Part shown: one piece after another, positions 1-10,633 of the stretch
Position numbering within the stretch: position 1 is the stretch's first letter
How the letters are laid out: the number at the start of each line of letters is the position of its first letter
Origin: Hawksworthiomyces lignivorus
Taxonomy: Eukaryota > Ascomycota > Sordariomycetes > Ophiostomatales > Ophiostomataceae
DNA length: 64,000 nucleotides
Direction of reading: 5' to 3'
Assembly (NCBI GenBank): GCA_002917075.1
Contig: NTMA01000027.1
Coordinates: 124,001 to 188,000, forward strand
Made by a program: the position numbers and the translations under genes
The notes under the pieces: generated by a model
Database searches by the model: none
What the model was told of the DNA's origin: nothing
What the model saw: only the letters and a program-made list of their open reading frames with translations

Positions 1-115
1 GATATCTCGCTGCTTTTTGACTTTCACCGAAAAGCTACCTTCAACCGAACGGAGGAGAAGAGGTGGAAAGAATATAAGCAAAGAACAATAGCTACGTAGG
101 GAGCAACATCTCAAA

Positions 116-901
116 ATGGGCAAACAGACAAACCTCTACTCTTTCCCCGACGTTGCCTCCTTGGCACCGGCTCTCCGGTCGTATGTCGTTCAGTGCCAAA
201 ACGGCGGCCTGTCCCGCCACGGCGTCTTCAAAGTGGGCGTGTCTGGTGGCAGTCTGCCCGCCACGCTTGCCAAGGCTCTGCTGATGCCGCCAACATCCGA
301 CGACGACGTCGTTCACTTCGACAAGTGGGAGATCTTTTTTGCCGACGAGCGTGCTGTGCCCCTCGACCACCCCGACTCCAACTACGGCCTGTTAAAGTCG
401 GAGCTTCTTGACAAGCTCCCCGCCGACGCTGGCAAGCCGACCGTGCACGCCATCGACACCTCTGTGTTGGATGACACGCAAGAGCTCGCCGACCGGTATG
501 AGCAGGTTCTGGTGACGTCGTTTGCCAGCCGCGACAGCGTGCGCCTGCCCATCTTCGACCTGCTGCTTCTGGGCTGTGGACCCGACGGCCACACTTGCAG
601 TCTGTTCCCCGGCCATGAGCTGCTGCGCGAGTCGAGCGCTTGGGTCGCTCCGATCGAGGACAGCCCCAAGCCGCCGCCGCGCCGGATAACGCTGACTCTT
701 CCCGTGGTGACGCACAGCGTGCGTGTGGCGTTTGTTGCTACTGGCGGTGGCAAGAAGGGCATCATGAAGCAGATCTTTGACCAGGACAGCGGACTGCCAT
801 GTGCCCTTGTCAATGAAGGCGCCGGTGACCGGTGCAGCTGGTTCGTGGACAACCCGGCCGTGGAGGGTGTGAGCTTCCCCAAGCGAGGCTTCAACTTGTA
901 G
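116..901 (+). CDS. 6-phosphogluconolactonase
   Basis: Predicted to hydrolyse 6-phosphoglucono-delta-lactone to 6-phosphogluconate, the second step of the oxidative pentose phosphate pathway, in the cytosol. It is a single uninterrupted frame of 261 aa, the usual length for the fungal enzyme. The glucosamine-6-phosphate isomerase/6PGL fold is evident: VSGGSLP near residue 43 (phosphate-binding loop), FFADERAVPLDHPDSNYG near 75-92, and the family hallmark GCGPDGHTCSLFPGH near 155-169. The C-terminal FVATGGGKK and ALVN segments also match the family. The first ATG (CAAAATGGGC) gives the normal fungal N-terminus containing NLYSFPDV, so it is taken as the start. A 33-nt T run lies about 140 bp after the stop, probably in or just past the 3' UTR. 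Family assignment is secure; the symbol is left blank because fungal naming varies. Confidence 0.96.
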   Translation: MGKQTNLYSFPDVASLAPALRSYVVQCQNGGLSRHGVFKVGVSGGSLPATLAKALLMPPTSDDDVVHFDKWEIFFADERAVPLDHPDSNYGLLKSELLDKLPADAGKPTVHAIDTSVLDDTQELADRYEQVLVTSFASRDSVRLPIFDLLLLGCGPDGHTCSLFPGHELLRESSAWVAPIEDSPKPPPRRITLTLPVVTHSVRVAFVATGGGKKGIMKQIFDQDSGLPCALVNEGAGDRCSWFVDNPAVEGVSFPKRGFNL

Positions 902-1041
902 TGGACGGAGATAACTGGTGGAGCCATTGATGGAGGTTTCTCTGAGAGTCCACCTCGAACCAGGGCCATGCAAGATACTGAGTGGAAGAGGTGTACTTGT
1001 CGATTTTGTCTGCCGCAGTCGTTTCTTCCATTTCTCTTTCC

Positions 1042-1042
<1 letters not shown>

Positions 1043-1075
<33 letters not shown>
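1043..1075. repeat. Poly-T tract (33 T)
   Basis: Uninterrupted run of 33 T on the plus strand, about 140 bp downstream of the 6-phosphogluconolactonase stop codon. One of at least eight T runs of 16 or more in the window. Confidence 0.95.
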
Positions 1076-3580
1076 CGATTCTTTTATGACATGATGGCGG
1101 CGCCAGCGTCATTCGCTTCAGAGCCATTCGCTTCATCGGCCTCTCTTCTTTACGTCTTTTTCACCTTTTCCCCTCTTACTTTCTGGTGTTGTTTTCGTCG
1201 GCTCAATCACTTGTCTGCTTCTCATCCACCGTCAAGTCCTCTCCATTGGTCTCTTCATGTCTTTAAAAACGATCTAGCCTTTCTTCTGCCCTGTTACACG
1301 TTCCTATTTTATTTTCGCTGCTCGCTTCATGTCCCGGCCTTTCCAGAAGCTAAAATTGACCTTTTATGTCTGCTCCCTCACGATATATGGGACGTGGATT
1401 TTTATTTAGACAGTTTATTATTTCGGGAAACAGAAAAAAAGAGTTACTGGTCGCAGATAGCACAGACCTCTTTAAGAACAAATAGGTTCTCTGCGCCTGC
1501 ACAATTGAAATGTAATCTATAGAAGAGAAAGTAATCTCAAAGTACCATGTTCCATTGCTCTAAAGCAGGTGCGCAGTGTTTCTGTGGATACAGTCCACAA
1601 ATCCATGCCATTGAAGACCGTTACACCCAAATACACTGCATGTTATATTTTTGATGCTTTGACGTTGATATTACTTTACCGGGACGGTGGTTTAATGTAT
1701 TTTGCCGTTTAAGGAAAGTATGTGCAACTACGTGCATTTTATGAATAAATCCGGTACGTATATGGGGTTTAAGTCTTAATAATGCATTGTTTCTCCCTAC
1801 AGCAAAGTTCTTCGTCTGTCTCGCCTGAGCAGATCCAAGCGGACGGACTCCGTTCATAACACAGAAGGGGGCATCGCCTGAAAGGGAATGTAGCTCTTGC
1901 GCAATTGGCAAGGAGTTGAGCGACAAGATGCGATGGACCCGGAATAGCAAGGGCGCCAATAGTCGCCTTTCGTTGGCGGGCATTTCAAAGCTGGCGTATC
2001 AAGAATGCTTCAGCTGTCCGACATAAGGGTGCTCCTTGAGCAGCTTTACCTTCGTCGTATAGCCAAGGTGGCCTGCCAAGTGTCCGTGCCAGACCCATTC
2101 GTCCTTATAGACCCAACAGATTGGGATAGGCAAAAGCTGCCATCGACCAAAAGGAGACCAAACATGCGCTCAGAAGAAGCGGAGCTGACTACGCACCCGG
2201 AGTACTTACCATAAAAGCATGGTTCCCTTGGTGTCATCTAATAAACTGGAATGGAAGAGTCGAGGCTTGCATGGCGCAATGCTTTGCTGTTATCCGCATG
2301 TCCACTTCCGAATGCACGTATTCGTATCTGCGAAACTCTCTCTCTGACAATGGAAATAATATGATAGAATTCGCAGCCTACAGCGTGAGGATATTATTAT
2401 TTCACTCCCTACTCCGTATTTAGGTTCTGAACGGAGTCTGCAATGCAGCAAGCCATTTCTTTCTTTGGTCCGGCCTGTCCGTCATAGTGTGATAGAAAAC
2501 AAGCTGAAAGCTTTTGGTTACCCCAGTGCATGCGAAACGATGCTGGATCCTAAGAATAGACCAGAGCTGAACCCTTTTTGCTATCTGCCCCATTTTAAAA
2601 ATCCCATGGCCAGGCCTTCTTTCTTTGCCCGGAAACCTGCCGCCTCGTCTTTTCCCTATTTATTTTTTTTGGTTGCATTGACGGGCACGTTGCAGCGGGC
2701 ACAAACGTTAGGCTCGCCCCTCTTGTACCCCGATCGACCGCGATCACCGTCCTTCTCCGACGTCATGCAGCGCAAACCGAGTAACCTCAAACACGTTTTG
2801 TGTAGTCAGGCGCAATCATGTGTTTGCGCCCGCCGCCTTCATGCTTAAGATCCCGCTATAGGGATGGGGGGGGACAGACAGGATGAAGTACGTCGTAAGC
2901 GGATTGCTTGGTTCTATAATACTGATCCTGGTGACGAGCAGAAATAAGAGCTGTGCAATCGACAATCAGCATACGAAAGATAATGAAAAACCTGGTTTAC
3001 CCTCCCATGTTTTTCTCTTTGACATCGCCACCATCACAGAGATTAAACTACAGAGATCCCTGCGATAGTGGTCCATTTCATGGTTTGTGATCCTTTTGGG
3101 GGTTGCATCGTCCTGCGCCGTAAATTAATCTACGTTTCTTTTTCTTGCACACACTTTCTTTGATCCAAGTCTCATTTTCTTCACGCGACGCGTCTAGATT
3201 AGTGTTTTTTTTTTTTGCCCAGCTTGTAGGCCGCGGCACGGAAAATGCATCCCAATGCCAAGTGCAATATACAAACCGCTATATGGAGCAGAGAATGCAG
3301 AGATGCCGCGGGCGAGTACGACGTTCTCTTCCAGAGCGCCTTCGTGCGATCGTTCTACGTGTAGTTTAGTGCCGCACGCCCTATGGGATACCTTCGGCTC
3401 TCGAAACTCCACTTCCCTCTCCTCCACTTCCCTCTCCACGCCAGAGTACCTGAATCTCGCCAACCCGCGCATCCGCTGTTTTGCCATTTTTCTAGCTCCT
3501 CCGCCATACTTTCTTTTCTAGCGGAGAAGACACCTTTTTCGCAGTGCTCCCCCTGGCCTAAAATGTCCGGTCATTTTCCT

Positions 3581-3612
<32 letters not shown>

Positions 3613-3755
3613 CATTTTCTTCTTTCATCCTCCACTTTTCCTAACAAATCACTTATACTCATACGTGTACATACTCGTGCTCGTAGCAAAAACAGCTGTT
3701 CCTGCCGTCCGGTCTGTTAACTGCTAACAATCTCATCTTCAATCCGTTGCAAGCA

Positions 3756-3773
3756 CGTAAGCCTAGGCTTACG
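3756..3773. repeat. Perfect 18-bp palindrome
   Basis: CGTAAGCCTAGGCTTACG reads the same on both strands. It lies six bases before a 12-bp inverted repeat (arms 3779-3790 and 3815-3826). A degenerate relative sharing GCACGTAAGCCTAG occurs at about 15455-15470. Confidence 0.9.
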
Positions 3774-3778
3774 CCCGC

Positions 3779-3826
3779 GTACGAGTACGAGTACTGCGTA
3801 ATACTCCTGAGATGTCGTACTCGTAC
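3779..3826. repeat. Inverted repeat, 12-bp arms
   Basis: Left arm GTACGAGTACGA (3779-3790) and right arm TCGTACTCGTAC (3815-3826) are exact reverse complements with a 24-nt spacer. The arms are built from TACGAG units. It could form a hairpin or be a pair of binding half-sites; no function is known. Confidence 0.85.
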
Positions 3827-6261
3827 CTGCAGACCCGCGGCGAAAGAAATATTCTTCGTTATCGCTTGCATGCCAGTTCTCGAGCATCCACACCGTTTAT
3901 GTTTGTTGATGGTGTCACTCGGTATTGGACGTATGTTTATTTACCACACTTTCCCGCTGTTCCGGCTGTCCTTTTCTCACTACTCATGCACCCTTGCTTC
4001 CAATGCCCTGTACGGAGTACTTTTGAGATGATAATATGATGATAGCTATGTGCGCTTGTTTCTTTCTCTTCGACTCTTCAGAAACCCGGAGATGCACTAC
4101 TGCCACCCTCTGTTTTCTTTTTCCCCTCTTTCTCTTTTCTAAGCTTTTGCCAGTCGTGTTCCTGATTCCTCTCATTTTACAAGCACGATTCGGTCTCCTC
4201 TGACTGTTTTACCCAGAGGCTGTTTCAGCCACCCGCCTGGACAAGGGAGGGGGTGTGTTGGTACAACTGGGGTGTGTAAGAGCCGGGCTTAAGTAGTGGA
4301 CTCTTTTATCTTCTCCTGTTTTCCTCTTTGGGCCTCTGGTGGCCTCCTGCTGCTCCGCGTCTGCCTGGCTTCGTCTTCTTGTGCCTGCAGCCCCTTGCGG
4401 GCAAGCCTGTGGGATGTGCTGGACAGGCCCAACCTACGACGTACTGCGTACCACACGACGTGCGCATCTGAAGACCGCGCCAGAAGAAGCGTATGCCAAG
4501 AGACAGGGGTATTTTTTGCCCCCCTCCAGGTCGATCCCATCTAATTTTGTTCCCACTCTTTTCCTTGTAAGTTCGAACGAATACATAATACCTCTGCCGC
4601 AGACAAGGAAAACAAATGACAGGAACCGCACAGAAATGACTCCAAATCGTAGGCTGCACTACGTAAGATGCTGTCATTCGACGACTCCATCAGTCCCAGC
4701 CATCAAGTGCGAGCGCGGCAGGCCGCGGAAGGCCACAAAATCAGATGCATATGCAAACTGTAGGTATAATAAGTAGAGAAAATAAAAGCAAGAAATAAAA
4801 TAAAAAAATAAAATAAAAAAAATAAAACATAAGAGACCAATCCATACGCAGCCGCAGAGGACACCGAAGAAGGGGGGAGCGCGATTCCTCGAGCTTTTTG
4901 ACCGCCGAATAAAAAATACCATTCCTCGTGCCCCGTGGCTTCCGTCCTTGCCCTTTCAAGTCTACCCCATGCTTAGGATGTGATTCTTCTACGGAAGTCT
5001 TGTGTTTCTCGCCTTCTGCTTCTCATCTTCATCTTTCCCCCTCTCGTCTTCTCTTCCTCTCCAGGCTTGTCCCTTCATTCTTCGGTTTCCATCTCTCCCT
5101 CTTTCGCTCATCTCCAATCCACCTTGTGTGCTTATATCACACTCTCCGCACGCCTTCGCCCTCTCTACTCACTCTGTGCCCCATCCACTGGCTTTGGTTG
5201 GCCGCATAATCACACTCTTTTCCCCCTGCGAGGCGGCCCGTCCGGTGGAGTGGAAGGAGAAACTTAATATTCTGCCTTCTTCTTATCCTTCTCCTCGACA
5301 CTCACTTCGCTCTCTCGCTGCTCTCCTTGGGCTTCTTTGTTTTTTTTTTTTTTTTCCTCTTTCTTATCCTTCTCCTGTTCTTTGCCGCACTCTGCCGTCT
5401 CTCTTCCCGTTCTCTCGCTCTCGTTTCCCGTTCGATGCGCCGCATCGTCTGTGATTCCCTCGCTTCCTTCGTTTTATCTTTGTTTTTCCTATTAATGCAT
5501 TTGTCTGCCTTTCATAATCTTGCCCGGACTCTCGTATTCGCGACCAGCCAGAGCGCTTCCTCTCCAGCGTCATAAGGAGAGAACACAGCGATCCGGCATC
5601 GAGCACCACTGTCTTTAGCACGATGGAAAGCTAAGCAGACCAGTCCTCTTTTTTGTATTCCTCGAGGCTGTTCAGCAAGACCGCTGGATTTCATATTACT
5701 CGCATTGTTGTGCTTTGCACAGCGTCCCGCTTTACGCTGACGGCCAGGCACTCTCGCTATCTCGTCGCTAAGGACATATTGCCCAAATTACTCAGATCGG
5801 AAAATCACTATCACACCCTCTCTTTTCATTTTGAGATTTATTGCTATTATTCGCTTGCTGCTTTTTGCCTGCACTCAGCTGCGGGTCTCCGGGAAACTCT
5901 TATTTTATAATTCATCTTTCCTAAAAGAAACAGAAGAAACATCCTTGTTATAATAATACCCGCGATACACCACAAGTAGCGCCAACGATCGCCTTTTTCT
6001 GAGGCAGCATCCAACTATAATAGCAGAGAGCAAACAAGGCACATCCTTGATTCAGCCTGAAAAAGAGGCAAGAAACGAAAACAAGACGAGGAGGATTTGC
6101 ACTCGATTATACTCAAAGTGCTCCCACGAACAGGAAGAACGGCCGAGGAAGAAACGAAGAAAAAGTGCGAACAGACACGACAATCATAATTATAATCATT
6201 CTACCACCTTGTCTCCATATCTCTTCATATTCATCTTATCCTCACCCACTTTCTGCCCGCC

Positions 6262-9200
6262 ATGGCAGCCGCATCTCCATCCTCGTTCTTGTCATTCTCT
6301 GGCAGGACGAGCAACAACAACAACAACAGCAGCAGCAGCGGTGGCGGCGGTGAATACAGCCGTCCCAAGACCCCAAAATCTCCTGGCCGCTCACGCTTCT
6401 CCAAAGCCTTGCCCGTGCCGCCTCCCGTGTTAGACAAACTTCTGCCTTCGTTCTCATCGTCTACGCCTCCTTCTTCCTCTTCAAAGTTTGCCCACTCGAC
6501 CCCTTCTCTTCCTCCATTGCCCCCCGTGTCCTCTTCTTTCTTATCTTCTACAAATTACTCATATGTCCCTACAACCTCTCTGCCGTCTTCTCCTGGTCCT
6601 CCACAGCCGCCAACCAAGTCGCCCAACCGGGCGATGCCAGGCACGATTTTCTCTTCGACTTCGGTTCCGCCCCAAGCACCTGCCAAACAGCTGCCTCCAC
6701 CGCCTCTACAGCAGCCCCAGCAGCACCAGCCGCCACGACAACAGCCATTGATGCTACATCAGTCTACTGGCTCTGTTACTACCCTCTCGTCTGTCGCCCC
6801 GAGCCATGCCATCCGCCGCCGGCCGGTTGCAAGTAGTATCTCCGTAGCTAGCTCTCGTTCCGAGCAGTCCATATTGAGCAGTACCGACCCCGTGCCAGCT
6901 GCTTCTTCATCGCCGCCTTTGCCTGTACCGCTGAAGGGGCCGACAACTTCAGCACCTCAGCTTCCAGACCTGCCCAGTTTCACTAGCTTTACCAGTCTCG
7001 GCAGCCTGCCAAGCATCCCTAGTTTGAATCAGCTTCCTGAACTTCCTCCCGTTTCGGAACTCGATACGAAGTCAGAAACACAATCACAAACAAAAACGGT
7101 GCGGGCACCGTCGCCGCCTTCTCACCAGGATTCGTCGGCTCGACCTGCATCCATCTCCAGCATCTTATCTGCGTATTCTGAAGATTCTTCGGTCCCCGCT
7201 GGCCTTTCATCATCCACGTCAGAGGGAACTGTCAGCACCAATAACTCGTCATACATGGCCGCGTCAGCCTCACCATTGCAGCTGCAGCAAGAGGAGAAGG
7301 ACCGCTATTTGCTGCTCGGCGTCGGCCATTCAAGCAGCGACCGGAAAGAAGAAGAAATTCTTACGCCATTGTCGTATCTGCTGGAGAGCGAATACGGCGA
7401 CGAAGAAGAGGACGAGCTAGTTAACGAAGACGCTACAAATAGCAATAGCGGTTCTGCGCAGCGATACCCCAGTTCTTTGCCTTTCGAAGCAGAAAATAAG
7501 AATCGCGATTTAAACAGTCTCAAAATAGAGAGCATCAGAGACGGACCTGGCGGCGACAATAAATCGTCCACCGCACCATCCCCGCCAAATAGAGGCGACA
7601 ATACAGTACTTCCACCACGGTCCGCATCTTTGCGTCACCCACAGCTGGATGTGTTGACAAAGACTGTGGCAGGAGCAGACCCGGCACTAGCCTCAACATC
7701 AACAAACACGACGCCTATTAGTACCGTACCGCCTCTGCCGTCGTCTGCTACTTCATTCCCGCCGGAGCTCTGGAAGCGCCGATCTTCGAAGGCAGACGTC
7801 AACTTGTCCGTCTCTGAGCTCAAACTGACGCCTTCCATAGCGTCTAAGCCGGCTCGACAAGCCGCAGCAGCTACCGAGGCGGCTGAGCAAGCGCCTCCCA
7901 TACCACAGCCGAAAAGCGGTTATCTGGCAAACAATCTGCCTCTGCCACCTCCTCAATCGCCCTTGCCCCCGCCGCCTTTGCGTGTCGGCCTCGACCAAAA
8001 GTCACCAAAGCCCCCATTGCTTAGTGCAGGTGCAGGTACAGTTTCTTCTTTCTCGCCGGCTGGTTCGCCTCGTGTTGGTCTGCCCGGCCGCGATATCCGT
8101 CCTCGGAACGCCAGCCCAGCTCTCACCCCCCTCAACTCGGCGGTGCCGAATGCTGCGACGACAATGGGCGAATCTCTGTCCAAGGTAGAAGCTAAAGTAG
8201 AGTCTACGGTGAGGCGCAAAGTATCATTTCCCCCGCCGCCGCCGCCAGCGAAGGAACCTGCGTCTGCCCACCCACCTCTAGCTTCCAGGCCCCAGCCGCC
8301 CCCAGCGCCTCCTCCGTTCCAGCGCCTTCCTACGCCAGACTACGATGACGATGAGCGCGAGAAGCAGCTTGCCAATGGTGTTGCTATCCCTTCAAGCGAC
8401 GCAACCTCGATTGCCGCTTCCACCAATGGCACGACCGGAACCTCAAGCAGCAGTGCCACGATTGTGAACGCGCCAGCGTCGCCGGAGGCATCACCCGCCG
8501 CGTCTCCTTCCAGCATCTCGGCCTCGCCTCCACCTGCTCCATTTCCAAAGGAGAATGTCGCTCTGGCTGAGACGCCTCGCCTGACACCTCCGCCGCAGCC
8601 GTCTTCGGGCCTTGTCGGCAGGAATATTAGACCCACAGCTGCGGACAAGCCGCAGCCCACAGCACAGGAAGTCGCACCTCCACAACCTCTGGAGCCTGCG
8701 GAACCTGTACAACCGGCATCTCTGCAATCTCAAAAGTCTCAGCAGCCTCAGCAGTACCAACAACCTCAGAAACTTCAACAACCCCAGCAACCTTGGCAGC
8801 CTCAGCAGTCTCAACAGCCCCAGAAACTCCAGCCCCAGCAGTTTCAGCAATTTCAGCAACCTCAGCAGCCTCAACAGCCTCAACAGCCTCAGCAACAATT
8901 TGCTCCTCGTACGTCATCACGAAAGGCATCAATCGCAACGCCTACGGGTCCGACATGGTCCAGAGAACAATTCGTTCCGCCAAGAGATCGCTCTTTCGAC
9001 GAGGCTGAGTCTTCTGTTGGCGATACAGACAGCCAAGTGACAATTATGCCAACGGTTAAACAGCCGCGTCAAGAGCAGGAACAGCCGCGGCCGACATCTA
9101 GAAAAGATGATCAAAGGTCCTCAGGCAACTCATTGAATTCGGCTGATGCTCCGCTTGCTCCTGGTATGCCGCCGCTTTTCCCCTCGGCCTACCTTTCCGA

Positions 9201-9588
9201 GCCCGTCACGCCCGAAACGGTCTTTGCAGCACCGCCACCGTCCAAAATCCAGCTTGACTGCATGCAGCGCCACCGTGACATGTTCCGAGACCGCAACGCC
9301 AACTATCCCTTAAGTTGCCAGACATGCCAGGTTTTTGAGCGGTCGATGCGCTGGCGATGCAAGTGGTGCTACTTGCGCATCTGCACAAACTGCCGTGATG
9401 TGCTGCAGAACCAGGCAGGGCGGGATGTCAAACGTCTGCTGGCATATCTGGAGGAGAGAGGAGGCCATGAGGAAATGAATGCGGGCAAAGACGTGGCCGC
9501 ACAGGGTGCCGTCTCGGAAGGAGAGACGCGGCCGTACGTATCGTCAGTACCACCCATTGCTGAGCTTCCAGTGATTCAGGAGGCGTGA
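6262..9588 (+). CDS. Large Pro/Ser/Gln-rich protein with C-terminal Cys-rich (zinc-binding-like) module
   Basis: A single 1108-aa frame starting at a good-context ATG (GCCATGGCA). Function unknown. Most of the chain is low-complexity and probably disordered: poly-Asn/Ser/Gly near residues 17-30, many Pro-rich runs suited to SH3/WW binding (e.g. LPLPPPQSPLPPPP, SFPPPPPPAKEP), and a Gln/Pro tract near residues 825-880. Two short related segments, GRDIRPRNASP and GRNIRPTAADK, lie in the middle. The only fold-like part is at about residues 1000-1055: a MQRHRDMFRDRNANYPL segment followed by CQTC, CKWC and CTNC pairs, compatible with two bound zinc ions. This arrangement resembles a Cys-rich module I associate with uncharacterised fungal scaffold-like proteins. 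Poly-Pro plus a terminal metal-binding module suggests a cortical or polarity adaptor, which is inference only. Confidence 0.85.
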   Translation: MAAASPSSFLSFSGRTSNNNNNSSSSGGGGEYSRPKTPKSPGRSRFSKALPVPPPVLDKLLPSFSSSTPPSSSSKFAHSTPSLPPLPPVSSSFLSSTNYSYVPTTSLPSSPGPPQPPTKSPNRAMPGTIFSSTSVPPQAPAKQLPPPPLQQPQQHQPPRQQPLMLHQSTGSVTTLSSVAPSHAIRRRPVASSISVASSRSEQSILSSTDPVPAASSSPPLPVPLKGPTTSAPQLPDLPSFTSFTSLGSLPSIPSLNQLPELPPVSELDTKSETQSQTKTVRAPSPPSHQDSSARPASISSILSAYSEDSSVPAGLSSSTSEGTVSTNNSSYMAASASPLQLQQEEKDRYLLLGVGHSSSDRKEEEILTPLSYLLESEYGDEEEDELVNEDATNSNSGSAQRYPSSLPFEAENKNRDLNSLKIESIRDGPGGDNKSSTAPSPPNRGDNTVLPPRSASLRHPQLDVLTKTVAGADPALASTSTNTTPISTVPPLPSSATSFPPELWKRRSSKADVNLSVSELKLTPSIASKPARQAAAATEAAEQAPPIPQPKSGYLANNLPLPPPQSPLPPPPLRVGLDQKSPKPPLLSAGAGTVSSFSPAGSPRVGLPGRDIRPRNASPALTPLNSAVPNAATTMGESLSKVEAKVESTVRRKVSFPPPPPPAKEPASAHPPLASRPQPPPAPPPFQRLPTPDYDDDEREKQLANGVAIPSSDATSIAASTNGTTGTSSSSATIVNAPASPEASPAASPSSISASPPPAPFPKENVALAETPRLTPPPQPSSGLVGRNIRPTAADKPQPTAQEVAPPQPLEPAEPVQPASLQSQKSQQPQQYQQPQKLQQPQQPWQPQQSQQPQKLQPQQFQQFQQPQQPQQPQQPQQQFAPRTSSRKASIATPTGPTWSREQFVPPRDRSFDEAESSVGDTDSQVTIMPTVKQPRQEQEQPRPTSRKDDQRSSGNSLNSADAPLAPGMPPLFPSAYLSEPVTPETVFAAPPPSKIQLDCMQRHRDMFRDRNANYPLSCQTCQVFERSMRWRCKWCYLRICTNCRDVLQNQAGRDVKRLLAYLEERGGHEEMNAGKDVAAQGAVSEGETRPYVSSVPPIAELPVIQEA

Positions 9589-10633
9589 TCTGGTGACGCA
9601 TTTGTCTTAATTTCCGTTTCTGCGTCCGTGTCTGCACTTTCTTTCTTACTAATCTCTGCGGTGTTGTCTTTACTACTACCTTTGCTAAAACCCTTGAGGG
9701 TTTGTTGCTTGCTTCCATTCTTTGTCTTGTATTTTCTTTTGGGTTTTACTTTACCGGATTTTTTCTCAGCCTTGGTTTGGCAAGAATTGGACGGACCATA
9801 ATGCATATACACGCATGCATCACGAGAGGGTATAAAGCTCACGAGTAAACATGTCTACTTCACAGAACGAAATATATATTAGAAGGCGATGGGAAAAGAG
9901 ACTTCTATATTCTGAATTAAATGCATACTATCCGAGCACTCTACGTCCGCATTTTTGGGATATAATCTGAGAGAGGCTTCTCGCAATGCCGCATGATCTA
10001 GATCGCATGTTGTCGTCCGAGGAGGATGTCAAAGAGCCACGTGACGAACCAATGAAGTTAAACGAATGCAAAGGGCTTGTGTCCGAAATATTTGTACACA
10101 CATATTGCATTTGCAAATTGCCTGCACACAATGAAAAAAGCGATGCATTTTATGTATGTTCCCGGACGGGAGCGGTGCGTCTGACCTGTCCGATATATTG
10201 GCAGCATGGTCAGCGCATGTGGTGGCCGTGAATCCTACCGTGCCTATGAACAAAGAGATTGGGGCGGAAGCACAGCTGGCAATGGGATTATCCACCTGTT
10301 TATTGCATATTGGTCCCCCACGGCAGAGGCTGACCAGTCCCACTTCAGCAGCTAGCCCTATGACCTTCTATTAGCCTGTAGCTGATGGGTGCCCACAGTC
10401 CCTAGCTCTTCTGGTTGGTTGGCCCCTGTTGCATGTTTAGTGGGTATTAACAGCTACGAAGCTGCTGGGACAAAACAAACACACTGCGACAAAAAACAGA
10501 GCTGCAATACCGACTACCACGTGAATTTGAACTGCCTGTGTCGCAAGCATACGCTCCCTTGACAACTGCGAACAGATTAACCCCTCTAATAATTCTACTG
10601 CGATACACCAGTTATGTTATCACGACCACAAGC
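9589..10633. other. Intergenic region
   Basis: About 1 kb between two same-strand genes. Small frames are present on both strands (e.g. 9986-10231 plus, 81 codons) with no recognisable domain. It contains an E-box-like CACGTG at about 10039 and another at about 10518, upstream of the gene at 10634. Nothing else seen. Confidence 0.6.

Larger units (their letters stand above)
902..6261. other. Long intergenic region, T/C-rich, with palindromes
   Basis: No supported gene in 5.4 kb. It holds several homopolymers (T33 at 1043-1075, T17 at 3596-3612, T16 at 5340-5355), a CT-rich stretch at about 4930-5600 resembling a fungal promoter or leader, a perfect 18-bp palindrome at 3756-3773 and a 12-bp inverted repeat at 3779-3826. 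Small ATG frames exist (for example 1621-1983 minus, 120 codons; 2005-2214 plus, 69 codons) but show no recognisable domain. The distal part is presumably promoter and 5' UTR of the gene at 6262. Confidence 0.7.

Noticed and set aside
1621..1983. 120-codon minus-strand ATG frame downstream of 6-phosphogluconolactonase
   Set aside because: No domain, no signal peptide, no neighbouring exons; treated as chance.
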